From Acidobacteriota bacterium (GTDB lineage Bacteria; Acidobacteriota; Vicinamibacteria; Vicinamibacterales; JAKQTR01): a stretch of 64,000 bases of DNA. Positions 56,857 to 64,000 of the stretch are shown here, piece after piece. The notes below the pieces were generated by a model that saw only the letters and a list, made by a program, of their open reading frames with translations, had not been told where the DNA came from and did not search any database. Position numbers and translations under genes: made by a program. The stretch's first letter is position 1; every line of letters starts with the position of its first letter. Location of the stretch: the NCBI GenBank assembly GCA_029562975.1, contig JAKQTR010000030.1:396791-460790 (forward strand). Reading direction: 5' to 3'.

Positions 56857-58693
56857 CGATGTGATCGTCGTCCGCACCGGCGGCGGGACGCGGCGCGTCC
56901 GCCTGGCCGACTCCCTCGACGCGTCTCGCGCGGAGCAGGCCGAGCGCGAGGCGAACGCGTGGGTGAAGTCGCTTCGCGGCATTCCCGTGGACGGCGTGCC
57001 GCTGCGCGAGCGGTTCACGCACCGGGGCGATTCGCTCTGGTGGTTCGCCGAGCTCTACCTGCACAAGATGCGGGTCGCCAACGAGATCCACCGCGCCCTG
57101 CTCGCCCTGGAGGCCCTCGTCGGGCGCGAGCGCCCGACCGCGATGGGAGTCGCCGGGGGCACCCGGGCCGTGCGCGTCCTGGCGCGCCGCGTGGCGGAGC
57201 GCGACGGCATCGCGTGGCTCGGCGGCACGCGGCAACCAGCACGGGACTGGCTCGAGCGCGCCGGCATCGTCTGGCGGGGCCGGGCGTACATGGCGCGCGC
57301 AGCCGGGCCCCGCCGGGGCCGCGGCGGCGGCCGGCCCCTGGGCCAGGCGGCCGTGGCCGCCTTCGTACACGCGGCGTTCTGGCACGGCCGGGAGGAGCAG
57401 TACATCGGCCCCGTCCTCCGCGAACTCGAAGCGGCGCTGCCCGCCGGCGACGTCGCGCTGGTCGGTCTGGGACCTGACACGAGCTACAAGGCCCGGCCGT
57501 GGCACTACCACCTGACCTCGCGGAAACAGGCGCGCGCGCCGAAAGTGACGGTCGAGGCCTTCGCCTCCGGCCGCGCTCTCCTGCCCGGCCGCGAGCTCTG
57601 GCGGCGCCGGCGCTCGGTCTTCGCGTCTCTCCGCGCGAGCCGGGGCCTGCGGGAGGCCGCGGTGATCAGGGGCTGCGATGCGTGGCCGCTCGTCGAGCCC
57701 GCGCTCATGGGCATCGCGTACTTGCAATTCCCCTGGTCGGCGTGCGTGATGGACCAACTCGGCGCGGCCCTGGACGCGCTGAAGCCGTCCGTCGCGCTGA
57801 CCTACGCGGAGGCCGGGGGCTGGGGCCGCGCGCTGGTCCTCGAGTCGCGCCGGCGCGGCATCGCCTCGGTGGGTCTCCAGCACGGATTCATCTACCGCCA
57901 TTGGCTCAACTACCTGCACGAGGCGGACGAGATGGAGCCGGCGCCGGGCAATCCGGCCGACCGCGGATTCCCGTATCCCACGCTCACGCTGCTCTACGAC
58001 GAGTTCGCGGCGGAACACCTTGCGCGCGCAGGCCGGATCCCGCCTCGGGCGCTGGCGGTCACGGGCAGCTCGCGCCTCGACGCCCTGGTGGAGCGGGCTG
58101 CCGCGATCACGCCGGACGACATGGACCGGACGCGCCGTGCGGTCGGCGCGGGCGCCGGCGACGCTCTTGTCGTGGTGGCGGCCAAGTTCTCGCAGATTGG
58201 GCCGGTGTTCGAGCAGCTGGTCCGCGAGGCCGGCGAAATCCCCGGCGTGCGCCTGGTCGTCAAGCCGCATCCCGCCGAAGCCGCCGCGCCCTACCTGGCC
58301 GCCGGCGGCGGGGCCCCGCACCTGACGATCGCGCCTGCGCGCGAGGGCCTCGCCGATCTGATCCGCGTCAGCCGCCTGCTGGTGACGGTCAACTCCACGG
58401 CCGCCATCGAAGCGATGGTGATGGGCGTGCCCAGCCTCGTCCTGGGGCTGCCGAACAACCTGACGCCCTTCGTCGAGGCAGGGGCCATGTCGGGGGTCGA
58501 AGAGGGCGAGCCGATCGGACCGGCCCTTCGGGCGCTGCTGGCCGACGAGGGCGGGCGGCGGGCCGTCCTCGAGCGGAGCGCGGCCTTCATGCGGCGCTAC
58601 CGCGTGGAATCCGACGGCCGAGCCGCCCTGCGGGCGGCGGAGCGCATCGCCGGCCTCGCGGCGGCGCGGGGCGGCCCCGGCGAGGTATCCTAG
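56843..58693 (+). CDS. Unclassified GT-B-like protein of the surface-glycan locus
   Basis: A 616-residue soluble protein. The first 280 residues are not recognised. The C-terminal half looks like a GT-B enzyme or capsule-type glycosyltransferase: GLQHGFIYRHWLNYLHEAD, then VVAAKFSQIGPVFEQL, RLVVKPHPAEAA and LVTVNSTAAIEAMVMGVPSL. This C-terminal block resembles those in CDP-glycerol glycerophosphotransferase and UDP-GlcNAc 2-epimerase-like proteins. ATG 56843 overlaps GT9 by 14 nt. Confidence 0.7.
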   Translation: MAGSDDVIVVRTGGGTRRVRLADSLDASRAEQAEREANAWVKSLRGIPVDGVPLRERFTHRGDSLWWFAELYLHKMRVANEIHRALLALEALVGRERPTAMGVAGGTRAVRVLARRVAERDGIAWLGGTRQPARDWLERAGIVWRGRAYMARAAGPRRGRGGGRPLGQAAVAAFVHAAFWHGREEQYIGPVLRELEAALPAGDVALVGLGPDTSYKARPWHYHLTSRKQARAPKVTVEAFASGRALLPGRELWRRRRSVFASLRASRGLREAAVIRGCDAWPLVEPALMGIAYLQFPWSACVMDQLGAALDALKPSVALTYAEAGGWGRALVLESRRRGIASVGLQHGFIYRHWLNYLHEADEMEPAPGNPADRGFPYPTLTLLYDEFAAEHLARAGRIPPRALAVTGSSRLDALVERAAAITPDDMDRTRRAVGAGAGDALVVVAAKFSQIGPVFEQLVREAGEIPGVRLVVKPHPAEAAAPYLAAGGGAPHLTIAPAREGLADLIRVSRLLVTVNSTAAIEAMVMGVPSLVLGLPNNLTPFVEAGAMSGVEEGEPIGPALRALLADEGGRRAVLERSAAFMRRYRVESDGRAALRAAERIAGLAAARGGPGEVS

Positions 58694-58710
58694 GAAGTCA
58701 AGGAGCATCG

Positions 58711-59673
58711 ATGCGCGCGTTGATCACCGGCGGCGCCGGTTTCATCGGATCCCATCTCGCCGAGACGCTGCTCGGGGGAGGGCACTCCGTATCCGTCATC
58801 GACGACCTCTCGACGGGGTCTTTCGACAACATCGCCCACCTGAAGGGCCGGGCGGGGTTCTCGTACACGATCGACACCATCATGAACGAGCCCGTGCTGG
58901 CCGAACTCGTCGACCAGTGCGACGTCATCTACCACCTCGCCGCCGCCGTTGGCGTGCGGCTGATTGTCGAAGCCCCCGTCCGGACGATCGAGACGAACGT
59001 GCACGGGACGGAGGTCGTCCTGAAGCACGCGTCCAAGAAGCAGCGCACGGTGGTGGTCGCCTCGACCTCCGAGGTCTACGGCAAGAGCGACGACGTGCCG
59101 TTCCGGGAGGATGGCGACATCGCCCTCGGCCCGACGGTCAAGCACCGGTGGGCGTACGCGTGCAGCAAGGCCATGGACGAGTTCCTGGCCCTCGCGTACT
59201 GGAAAGAGAAGCGCCTCCCGGTCATCATCGTCCGGCTGTTCAACACCGTGGGCCCGCGCCAGACCGGCCGCTACGGGATGGTCGTCCCGAGCTTCGTCCG
59301 CCAGGCGCTCGCAGGGGAGCCCCTCACCGTGTACGGCGACGGTACGCAGAGCCGCTGCTTCACCTGGGTCGGCGACGTGGTGGGCGCGCTCGCGGCCCTG
59401 GCCGGGCGCCGGGAGGCGCTCGGGCGGGTCTACAACCTCGGGAGCACCGAGGAGGTGTCGATTCGCGCGCTGGCCGAGCGCGTGAAGGCCCTCACCGGCA
59501 GCGCCTCGCCCATCGTCAGCGTCCCCTACGACCAGGCCTACGAGAGCGGGTTCGAGGACATGCCGCGGCGCGTGCCCGACATCACCAGGATCCGCGCGCT
59601 CATCGGATTCGAGCCGAAGGCGTCGCTCGACGAGATCCTCCAGCTCGTCATCGACCATCACCGGACGCGCTGA
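58711..59673 (+). CDS. Extended SDR nucleotide-sugar epimerase (GalE/RfbB-like)
   Basis: A 320-residue NAD-dependent SDR protein. GGAGFIG at 7-13, Tyr149-x3-Lys153 (YACSK), SEVYGKSDDVPFREDGD and LFNTVGPRQTGRYG are as in GalE and dTDP-glucose dehydratases. Unlike the neighbour at 50987, the catalytic Tyr is present. It acts on a nucleotide sugar of unknown type. AAGGAG at 58699-58704 precedes ATG 58711. Confidence 0.9.
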   Translation: MRALITGGAGFIGSHLAETLLGGGHSVSVIDDLSTGSFDNIAHLKGRAGFSYTIDTIMNEPVLAELVDQCDVIYHLAAAVGVRLIVEAPVRTIETNVHGTEVVLKHASKKQRTVVVASTSEVYGKSDDVPFREDGDIALGPTVKHRWAYACSKAMDEFLALAYWKEKRLPVIIVRLFNTVGPRQTGRYGMVVPSFVRQALAGEPLTVYGDGTQSRCFTWVGDVVGALAALAGRREALGRVYNLGSTEEVSIRALAERVKALTGSASPIVSVPYDQAYESGFEDMPRRVPDITRIRALIGFEPKASLDEILQLVIDHHRTR

Positions 59674-59676
59674 GCC

Positions 59677-60630
59677 GTGCCGTCCACGCTGCGCCGCCGC
59701 GCGCGCCGCGCCACCGAGTCGTTCCTGCTGCGACATGCGAGCCTCGTCCGGCGCCTCCTGCTCGCCGCGGGCCGCGATCGCGCCCCGCGACCGCCCGAGA
59801 TCGTGCAGATCGAGGCGACGAACATCTGCAACGCGAAGTGCACGTTCTGCCCGCGTGACGACATGACGCGCCGGCAGGGCATCATGGACTGGGCGCTCTA
59901 CCAGAAGATCGTCGACGAGTGCGCCGCCCTCGGCATCGGCCACGTCCGCATGCACAACTACGGGGAAGCGTTCGTCGATCGGAAGCTCCCCGAGAAGATC
60001 GCCTACGCCAAGTCGAAGGGCATCCGCGAAGTCGGCGTGATCACGAACGGCTCGCTGCTGGGCCCGGACGCCGCCAGGGCAATCGTGCTGGCGGGGCTGG
60101 ACGCCATCAACATCAGCCTGGACGCGGCGGGCAAGGAGACCTTCGAGTCGACGCGCGTCGGCCTGAAGTACGACCGGGTCGTCGCCAACGTCGAGGGCCT
60201 CATCCGCGTCCGGCGCGAGCTCGGCCGCACGCGGCCCAAGCTCATCCTGTCCTTCGTTCGCCAGGACAACTCGGCCGAGGAGCAGGCCTTCATCGATCAC
60301 TGGTCCGCCGTCGCCGACAAGATCCACGTCACCAACCTGCACAACTGGGCGGGAGCGCTGACGCGCCGGGGGGAGGTGAACTTCCCCTGTTACCGCCAGT
60401 GGCTGACCTTCACCGTGCTGTGGGACGGCCGCGTCAGCCTCTGCTGCGCCGATCTTGACGGCCGCGTCGTGCTCGGGGACCTGAACACCCAGACCATCGC
60501 CGAGATCTGGAACGGCGAGGCCTACCGCCGGGTGCGGCGGGAGCAGCTCCAGAGCGGGGGCCCGGCCATCTGCCGCAACTGCGATCTGCCGGCCAAGGAC
60601 TCGCCGCTGTGGGTGGCCAGGCTCCGGTAG
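59677..60630 (+). CDS. Radical SAM/SPASM protein
   Basis: A 317-residue radical SAM protein with GTG start. The cluster motif is C51-x3-C55-x2-C58 (TNICNAKCTFCPRDDM). The C-terminal SPASM domain has further Cys clusters (NFPCYRQW, LCCADLDG and ICRNCDLP) that can bind auxiliary Fe-S clusters. SPASM enzymes modify peptides, proteins or sugars; in this context a sugar or lipid modification is plausible but not shown. Last gene of the locus, 3 nt after the SDR gene. Confidence 0.87.
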   Translation: MPSTLRRRARRATESFLLRHASLVRRLLLAAGRDRAPRPPEIVQIEATNICNAKCTFCPRDDMTRRQGIMDWALYQKIVDECAALGIGHVRMHNYGEAFVDRKLPEKIAYAKSKGIREVGVITNGSLLGPDAARAIVLAGLDAINISLDAAGKETFESTRVGLKYDRVVANVEGLIRVRRELGRTRPKLILSFVRQDNSAEEQAFIDHWSAVADKIHVTNLHNWAGALTRRGEVNFPCYRQWLTFTVLWDGRVSLCCADLDGRVVLGDLNTQTIAEIWNGEAYRRVRREQLQSGGPAICRNCDLPAKDSPLWVARLR

Positions 60631-60690
60631 CCGGAGGCACGCGGGCCGGACGGGCTCCAACTCGGTCGGCGACGGGCGTGGGAACTGGGC

Positions 60691-60696
60691 TATGAT
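60691..60696 (+). promoter_or_regulatory. -10 box upstream of the giant secreted protein
   Basis: TATGAT lies 102 nt before the ATG at 60799, giving a leader of about 96 nt. No clear -35 is present. The 168-nt gap between 60631 and 60798 holds nothing else recognisable. Confidence 0.4.
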
Positions 60697-60798
60697 TCGG
60701 TGTTCCGCCGGGCCTTCGCGGGCGTCTGCCGGCATGCCTCGGCCGCGCGATTCGCAGTCCGGTCGCCTTCGTTTGTCCGGGGCCCGGCCGGAGGGGTC

Positions 60799-63700
60799 AT
60801 GAGGATACGCACTCGAGCTGCCGCCGCTCTGTTCGCCGCTGGTGTGAGCGTGACCGGGACCGCCTGGGCGCAAGCGCTCCCGGCCGGGCCATCGGTCCAG
60901 CAGTACGCGGGTTTCACGCGCTGGCCAGCCGTGGCCTACGACAGCGAGCACGGAGTGTACCTCGCCGTCTGGGGCAACGGCTCCATCCGGGGCCGGTTCA
61001 TCAACGACGACGGCACGGCCGCCAGCGCCTGGTTCCAGATCTCGGACGCGGCACCGAACGCGCAGACGCCGCGCGTCGCCTTCAGCCCCGACACCGGACA
61101 GTTCCTGGTGGTGTGGCACAGCTCGGACGGCGTGGCGGGCAATCCGGAAGGCACGCGCGTGCGCGGCAGGCTCGTGGACTTCAGCAGCGCAGGCCCGGTG
61201 GGCCCCACGCAGGTGTACTCGAACGCCAACTACACCACGAGGTGGGAAGTGGGGCCGGCGGTGGCCTACGCCACCGGGTCGCAGCAGTTCCTGGTGGCCT
61301 ACAACATCTTCGCCGCGACGGGCGCCGAGATTGGAGCCCGCCTGATCGACACGACGGGCGCTCCCGTGGGGCCGGAGATCGCCGTCACCTCATCGTCCGG
61401 CGAATACGATCGCGAGCCGGCAGTGGGGTACTTCCCGAGCACGAACGCGTTCGTGGTGGCGTGGTCGGGAGGAAGCGACTCGAGCCCGGACTTCATCCGA
61501 ACGAGGATGTTCGGCGCGGCGGACGGCGCCGCGATCGGCCCCGCGGTGACCGTCGCGCAGAGCACGTTCACGTACGTGCCGGAGGTGGCCTACAACCTGG
61601 CCACCGGCCAGATGCTCGTCACCTGGATCCAGAGCGACCCGGCCGGCGGAGGCTGGAGGCCGTTCAGGAACTTCCTGGACGATGCCGGCGTCGTTGTCGG
61701 GACGAACCTGAGGCTGTCCTCGACCGTCGGCGCGTACGACGCGAACTCGGTGGCTTACAACGCGCCTGCGATGACCTTCTTCCTGGTCACGCACGGCAAC
61801 ACCGAGCAGGACGTGGGATTCGAGATCACCGGTGACGGCATGCCGGTGTCGCCGGCGATGGTTGTCACCTCCGTCACCGCGCCGGATCTCAACGGCTCCT
61901 ATAATCCGCGGATCGCGGCGAGCGCGCAGACGCCAAGCTGGCTGATCGGGACGGCCGCGTCGTTCTCGAGCCTGTGGACGCAGCTCATCACGGGCGTGGA
62001 TCTCGGCGGCGGCGGCGGGACGGTGGTCCCCAAGCTCACGATCACCCCCGTCCCCTCGGGCGGCACGGTGACCGGCGGCGGATTGACCTGCGGCACGGGC
62101 GGAACCGCGTGCCAGGTCACCTTCACGGAGCCCACGCCGGTCACGCTGACGGCCACGCCCGACGCGGGGTTCGCGTTCAAGGGCTGGGGCGGATCGTGCT
62201 CCGGAACCAATCCGACGGCCACGGTGCAGGTCAGCTCTGCCAAGACCTGCCGCGCGACGTTCATCCAGGTGTGGCTGGGCCCCGAGACGCAGCCGTTCGG
62301 CTGCCCGGCACCCCAGCCGGCGCAGTACGCCGCCACGCCCGGGCCGATTGGCGCGTCGGTGAAACAGTACGGCGGCCCCACGCAGTACCCCGACGTTGCC
62401 TACAGCGCCTGCCGCCAGCTCTATCTTGCGGTGTGGGGCCTCGGCGGCACCATCCGGGGCCGCTTCATCGACGACAACGGCGCGGGCGTGGGAGATACGT
62501 TCTATGTCTCGACGGGCAAGTACGCGCAAACGCCCACAGTCACCTACAACCCCAACCTGGGAACCTTCCTGGTGGCCTGGCACGCCAGCGCCTCCGAAAG
62601 CCGCACGGAGCTGCGATCCGCCGTCGTGACGTACCCGCCGGGCCCGGCATCCGAGGGGACGGTCCTCTCGGCGCCGACCTACTCGACGCGGTGGATCACC
62701 CGGCCGGCCGTCAGCTACGCCACTGGATCGGGACGCTACATGATCGGGTGGTCCCGCTATGCGACCACAGGCGCGGAAATCAGCGCCAGGCAGCTGGATG
62801 CTCTTGGCGAGACGGCAGGCGACGAGGTTGCGGTGACGGCCTCGGCAGACGAGTACGACCGCGAACCAACGGTGGGCTACATCCCGAGTTCGAATCGCTT
62901 CCTGCTGGCCTGGGCCGGATCAACCGGGGAAACGGGCCCGGACTTCGTCCGCGGACGGCTGTTTGACGCGTCGAGCGGAGCGGCCACCGGATCGCCGTTG
63001 TCCCTCGGCCAGGCGAGGTTCACCTACGTGCCGCAGGCAACGCTCAACACGACAACCGGGGAGCTGTTCGTCGCCTGGATACAACTCGATCCGGTCGGGG
63101 GCGGCTGGCGCCCCTTCGGCCGTTTCGTGGACGGAAACGGCGCGGTCTCGCCGCCCTCGGCCATCCGCCTGTCGGCGAGCGCGGGGGCGTACGACGCCAA
63201 CTCGATCGCGTACAACCGCCTGTCCCAAACCTTCTTCCTCGTGACGCACGGGTCGGACACCGAGCAGGACATCGGCTTCGAGATCGGGGGAGACGGCACG
63301 CCGCTGGGTGTCGCGGCGCCGGTGACGAGCATCGTGCAACCGAACATGAGCGGCGCGTTCAATCCGCGCCTGGCCGCCAGCACGCACCAGCCGCGCTGGC
63401 TCGTCGGAACGGCCGCCTCGTTCACCAGCCTGTGGACGCAGCTTGTCGGGGGCCGAAACCCGGGCTACTCCATCACGGTCAGCCCGGCGCCCGTGGGCGG
63501 CACGGTGACGGGGACGGGCATCGCGTGCGGGACGGGCGGGACGGACTGCACGGAGACCTATAGCGCGGCGACGTCGGTGTCGCTCACCGCCGCGCCCGAT
63601 TCCGGCTACACGTTCGCGGGCTGGGGCGGAGGGTGCACGGGCACGGACCTGACGACGACGGTGCTGGTGGACGGCGTCGTGACGTGCACGGCGACCTTCA

Positions 63701-64000
63701 CGCCGGTCGCCGCGAGCTACGCGCTGACGGTGACGCGGCCGGCGAACGGCACGGTGACGGGGACAGGCATCGCGTGCGGCACGGGCGGGACGGACTGCGC
63801 GGAGACCTATAGCGCGGCGACGTCGGTGTCGCTCACCGCCGCGCCCGATTCCGGCTACACGTTCGCGGGCTGGGGCGGAGGGTGCACGGGCACGGGCCTG
63901 ACGACGACGGTGCTGGTGGACGGCGTCGTGACGTGCACGGCGACCTTCACGCCGGCCGCTGCGAGCTACGCGCTGACGGTGACGCAGCCGGCGAACGGCA
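60799..64000 (+). CDS. Giant secreted repeat protein (two seven-motif propeller-like units plus tandem repeats), runs off the window
   Basis: At least 1067 residues are visible, with no stop. A signal peptide (RAAAALFAAGVSVTGTAWA) cleaves near residue 25. Unit 1 (nt 60892-62020) and unit 2 (nt 62356-63456) are homologous, 1464 nt apart, and each has seven motifs of the type PAVAYxxxxxxFLVVW followed by a strand such as IRGRFxDDxG. This fits a seven-bladed beta-propeller. Each is followed by an InlB-B-repeat-like domain with GYTFAGWGGGC. After unit 2 this domain is repeated in near-identical 83-residue copies. GGAGGGG (60790-60796) is the ribosome site. Probably a surface or secreted adhesin or binding protein. 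Confidence 0.8.
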   Translation, partial: MRIRTRAAAALFAAGVSVTGTAWAQALPAGPSVQQYAGFTRWPAVAYDSEHGVYLAVWGNGSIRGRFINDDGTAASAWFQISDAAPNAQTPRVAFSPDTGQFLVVWHSSDGVAGNPEGTRVRGRLVDFSSAGPVGPTQVYSNANYTTRWEVGPAVAYATGSQQFLVAYNIFAATGAEIGARLIDTTGAPVGPEIAVTSSSGEYDREPAVGYFPSTNAFVVAWSGGSDSSPDFIRTRMFGAADGAAIGPAVTVAQSTFTYVPEVAYNLATGQMLVTWIQSDPAGGGWRPFRNFLDDAGVVVGTNLRLSSTVGAYDANSVAYNAPAMTFFLVTHGNTEQDVGFEITGDGMPVSPAMVVTSVTAPDLNGSYNPRIAASAQTPSWLIGTAASFSSLWTQLITGVDLGGGGGTVVPKLTITPVPSGGTVTGGGLTCGTGGTACQVTFTEPTPVTLTATPDAGFAFKGWGGSCSGTNPTATVQVSSAKTCRATFIQVWLGPETQPFGCPAPQPAQYAATPGPIGASVKQYGGPTQYPDVAYSACRQLYLAVWGLGGTIRGRFIDDNGAGVGDTFYVSTGKYAQTPTVTYNPNLGTFLVAWHASASESRTELRSAVVTYPPGPASEGTVLSAPTYSTRWITRPAVSYATGSGRYMIGWSRYATTGAEISARQLDALGETAGDEVAVTASADEYDREPTVGYIPSSNRFLLAWAGSTGETGPDFVRGRLFDASSGAATGSPLSLGQARFTYVPQATLNTTTGELFVAWIQLDPVGGGWRPFGRFVDGNGAVSPPSAIRLSASAGAYDANSIAYNRLSQTFFLVTHGSDTEQDIGFEIGGDGTPLGVAAPVTSIVQPNMSGAFNPRLAASTHQPRWLVGTAASFTSLWTQLVGGRNPGYSITVSPAPVGGTVTGTGIACGTGGTDCTETYSAATSVSLTAAPDSGYTFAGWGGGCTGTDLTTTVLVDGVVTCTATFTPVAASYALTVTRPANGTVTGTGIACGTGGTDCAETYSAATSVSLTAAPDSGYTFAGWGGGCTGTGLTTTVLVDGVVTCTATFTPAAASYALTVTQPANG
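60892..63456 (+). repeat. Two large homologous units (488-residue spacing) in the giant protein
   Basis: Unit 1 begins at the SVQQYAG codons (60892), unit 2 at SVKQYGG (62356). The units share QYxGxTxxPxVAYxxxxxxYLAVWG, the TGAEI block, EYDREPxVGY, GGGWRPF, GAYDANSxAYN and SFxSLWTQL in the same order. They are diverged at about half the positions, so the duplication is older than the 249-nt repeats downstream. Confidence 0.8.
63502..63999 (+). repeat. Two near-identical 249-nt tandem repeats (83 codons), third begins at window edge
   Basis: Copies 63502-63750 and 63751-63999 differ at only a handful of bases (for example cacgga versus cgcgga, and gcggcc versus gcagcc), and base 64000 starts a third. 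Each encodes one Cys-rich GYTFAGWGGGC domain with four Cys residues (IACGTGG, DCTETY, GGCTGT, VTCTATF). The very high identity points to recent expansion or gene conversion. Confidence 0.85.

Noticed and set aside
51970..57018. Very long open frame on the minus strand (1682 codons) across the glycan locus
   Set aside because: It is antisense to well-supported genes, has the Arg/Gly/Ala-rich composition of a shadow frame in GC-rich DNA and shows no motif.
63502..64000. CRISPR-like array
   Set aside because: The repeats are 249 nt, in frame, without spacers, and encode a protein domain.

Overview
The window is about 70% G+C and densely coded, with short intergenic gaps and many 1- to 14-nt gene overlaps. 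The gene set is that of a Gram-negative-type bacterium: a meso-diaminopimelate-specific MurE, an ADP-heptose-type glycosyltransferase (GT9), a division FtsI carrying a PASTA domain, DivIVA, MutS2, LarB, and TPR proteins with a carboxypeptidase-regulatory-like domain. Together these suggest an Acidobacteriota-type organism, perhaps class Vicinamibacteria. That placement is inferred from gene content and order, not from any database search.

Layout. At 1-10.5 kb are housekeeping genes: the 5' part of htpX (minus), a secreted Pro-rich protein, rlmI, rpiB-glyA-dinG-like helicase, a TPR lipoprotein-like protein, yggS, divIVA and hutI. At 10.1-14.8 kb is a minus-strand operon: processive GT2 transferase, small membrane protein, lepA, lepB and a DUF4845-like protein. 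It is divergent from larB across a compact two-way promoter. At 15.7-23.1 kb is a mutS2-dnaG-rpoD-tRNA(CAU)-zinc-ribbon-RNase HI run, a variant of the macromolecular-synthesis operon. At 23.2-28.3 kb are a PLP amino-acid decarboxylase, pgeF, acpS, a small unknown protein and a B12/radical SAM protein.

At 28.4-42.75 kb, on the minus strand, lies an almost complete division and cell-wall (dcw) cluster: mraZ-rsmH-ftsL-ftsI-murE-murF-murD-ftsW-murC-ftsQ-ftsA-ftsZ. Its promoter is near consensus and is followed by three 10-bp-spaced MraZ boxes. mraY, murG, murB and ddl are missing from their usual slots. A 126-bp element with 22-bp terminal inverted repeats sits between murD and ftsW and supplies the end of murD.

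At 42.9-60.6 kb ychF is followed by a 14-gene same-strand surface-glycan locus: four GT2, two GT4, one GT39, one GT-C-like, one GT9 and one GT-B-like protein, two SDR epimerases, one DegT aminotransferase and one radical SAM/SPASM protein. No Wzx, Wzy, ABC exporter or priming transferase is present. Several transferases look like polyprenyl-phosphate sugar synthases, so lipid-linked sugars feeding the GT-C enzymes is the likely logic. At 60.8-64 kb a very large secreted protein starts. It has two tandem units that each contain seven propeller-like motifs, followed by near-identical 83-residue repeats, and it runs off the window.

Regulation visible in the sequence: several genes have a TANNNT-like -10 box 6-7 nt before the start codon and no Shine-Dalgarno sequence, which predicts leaderless mRNAs. 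Others use ordinary promoters with 17-bp spacers.
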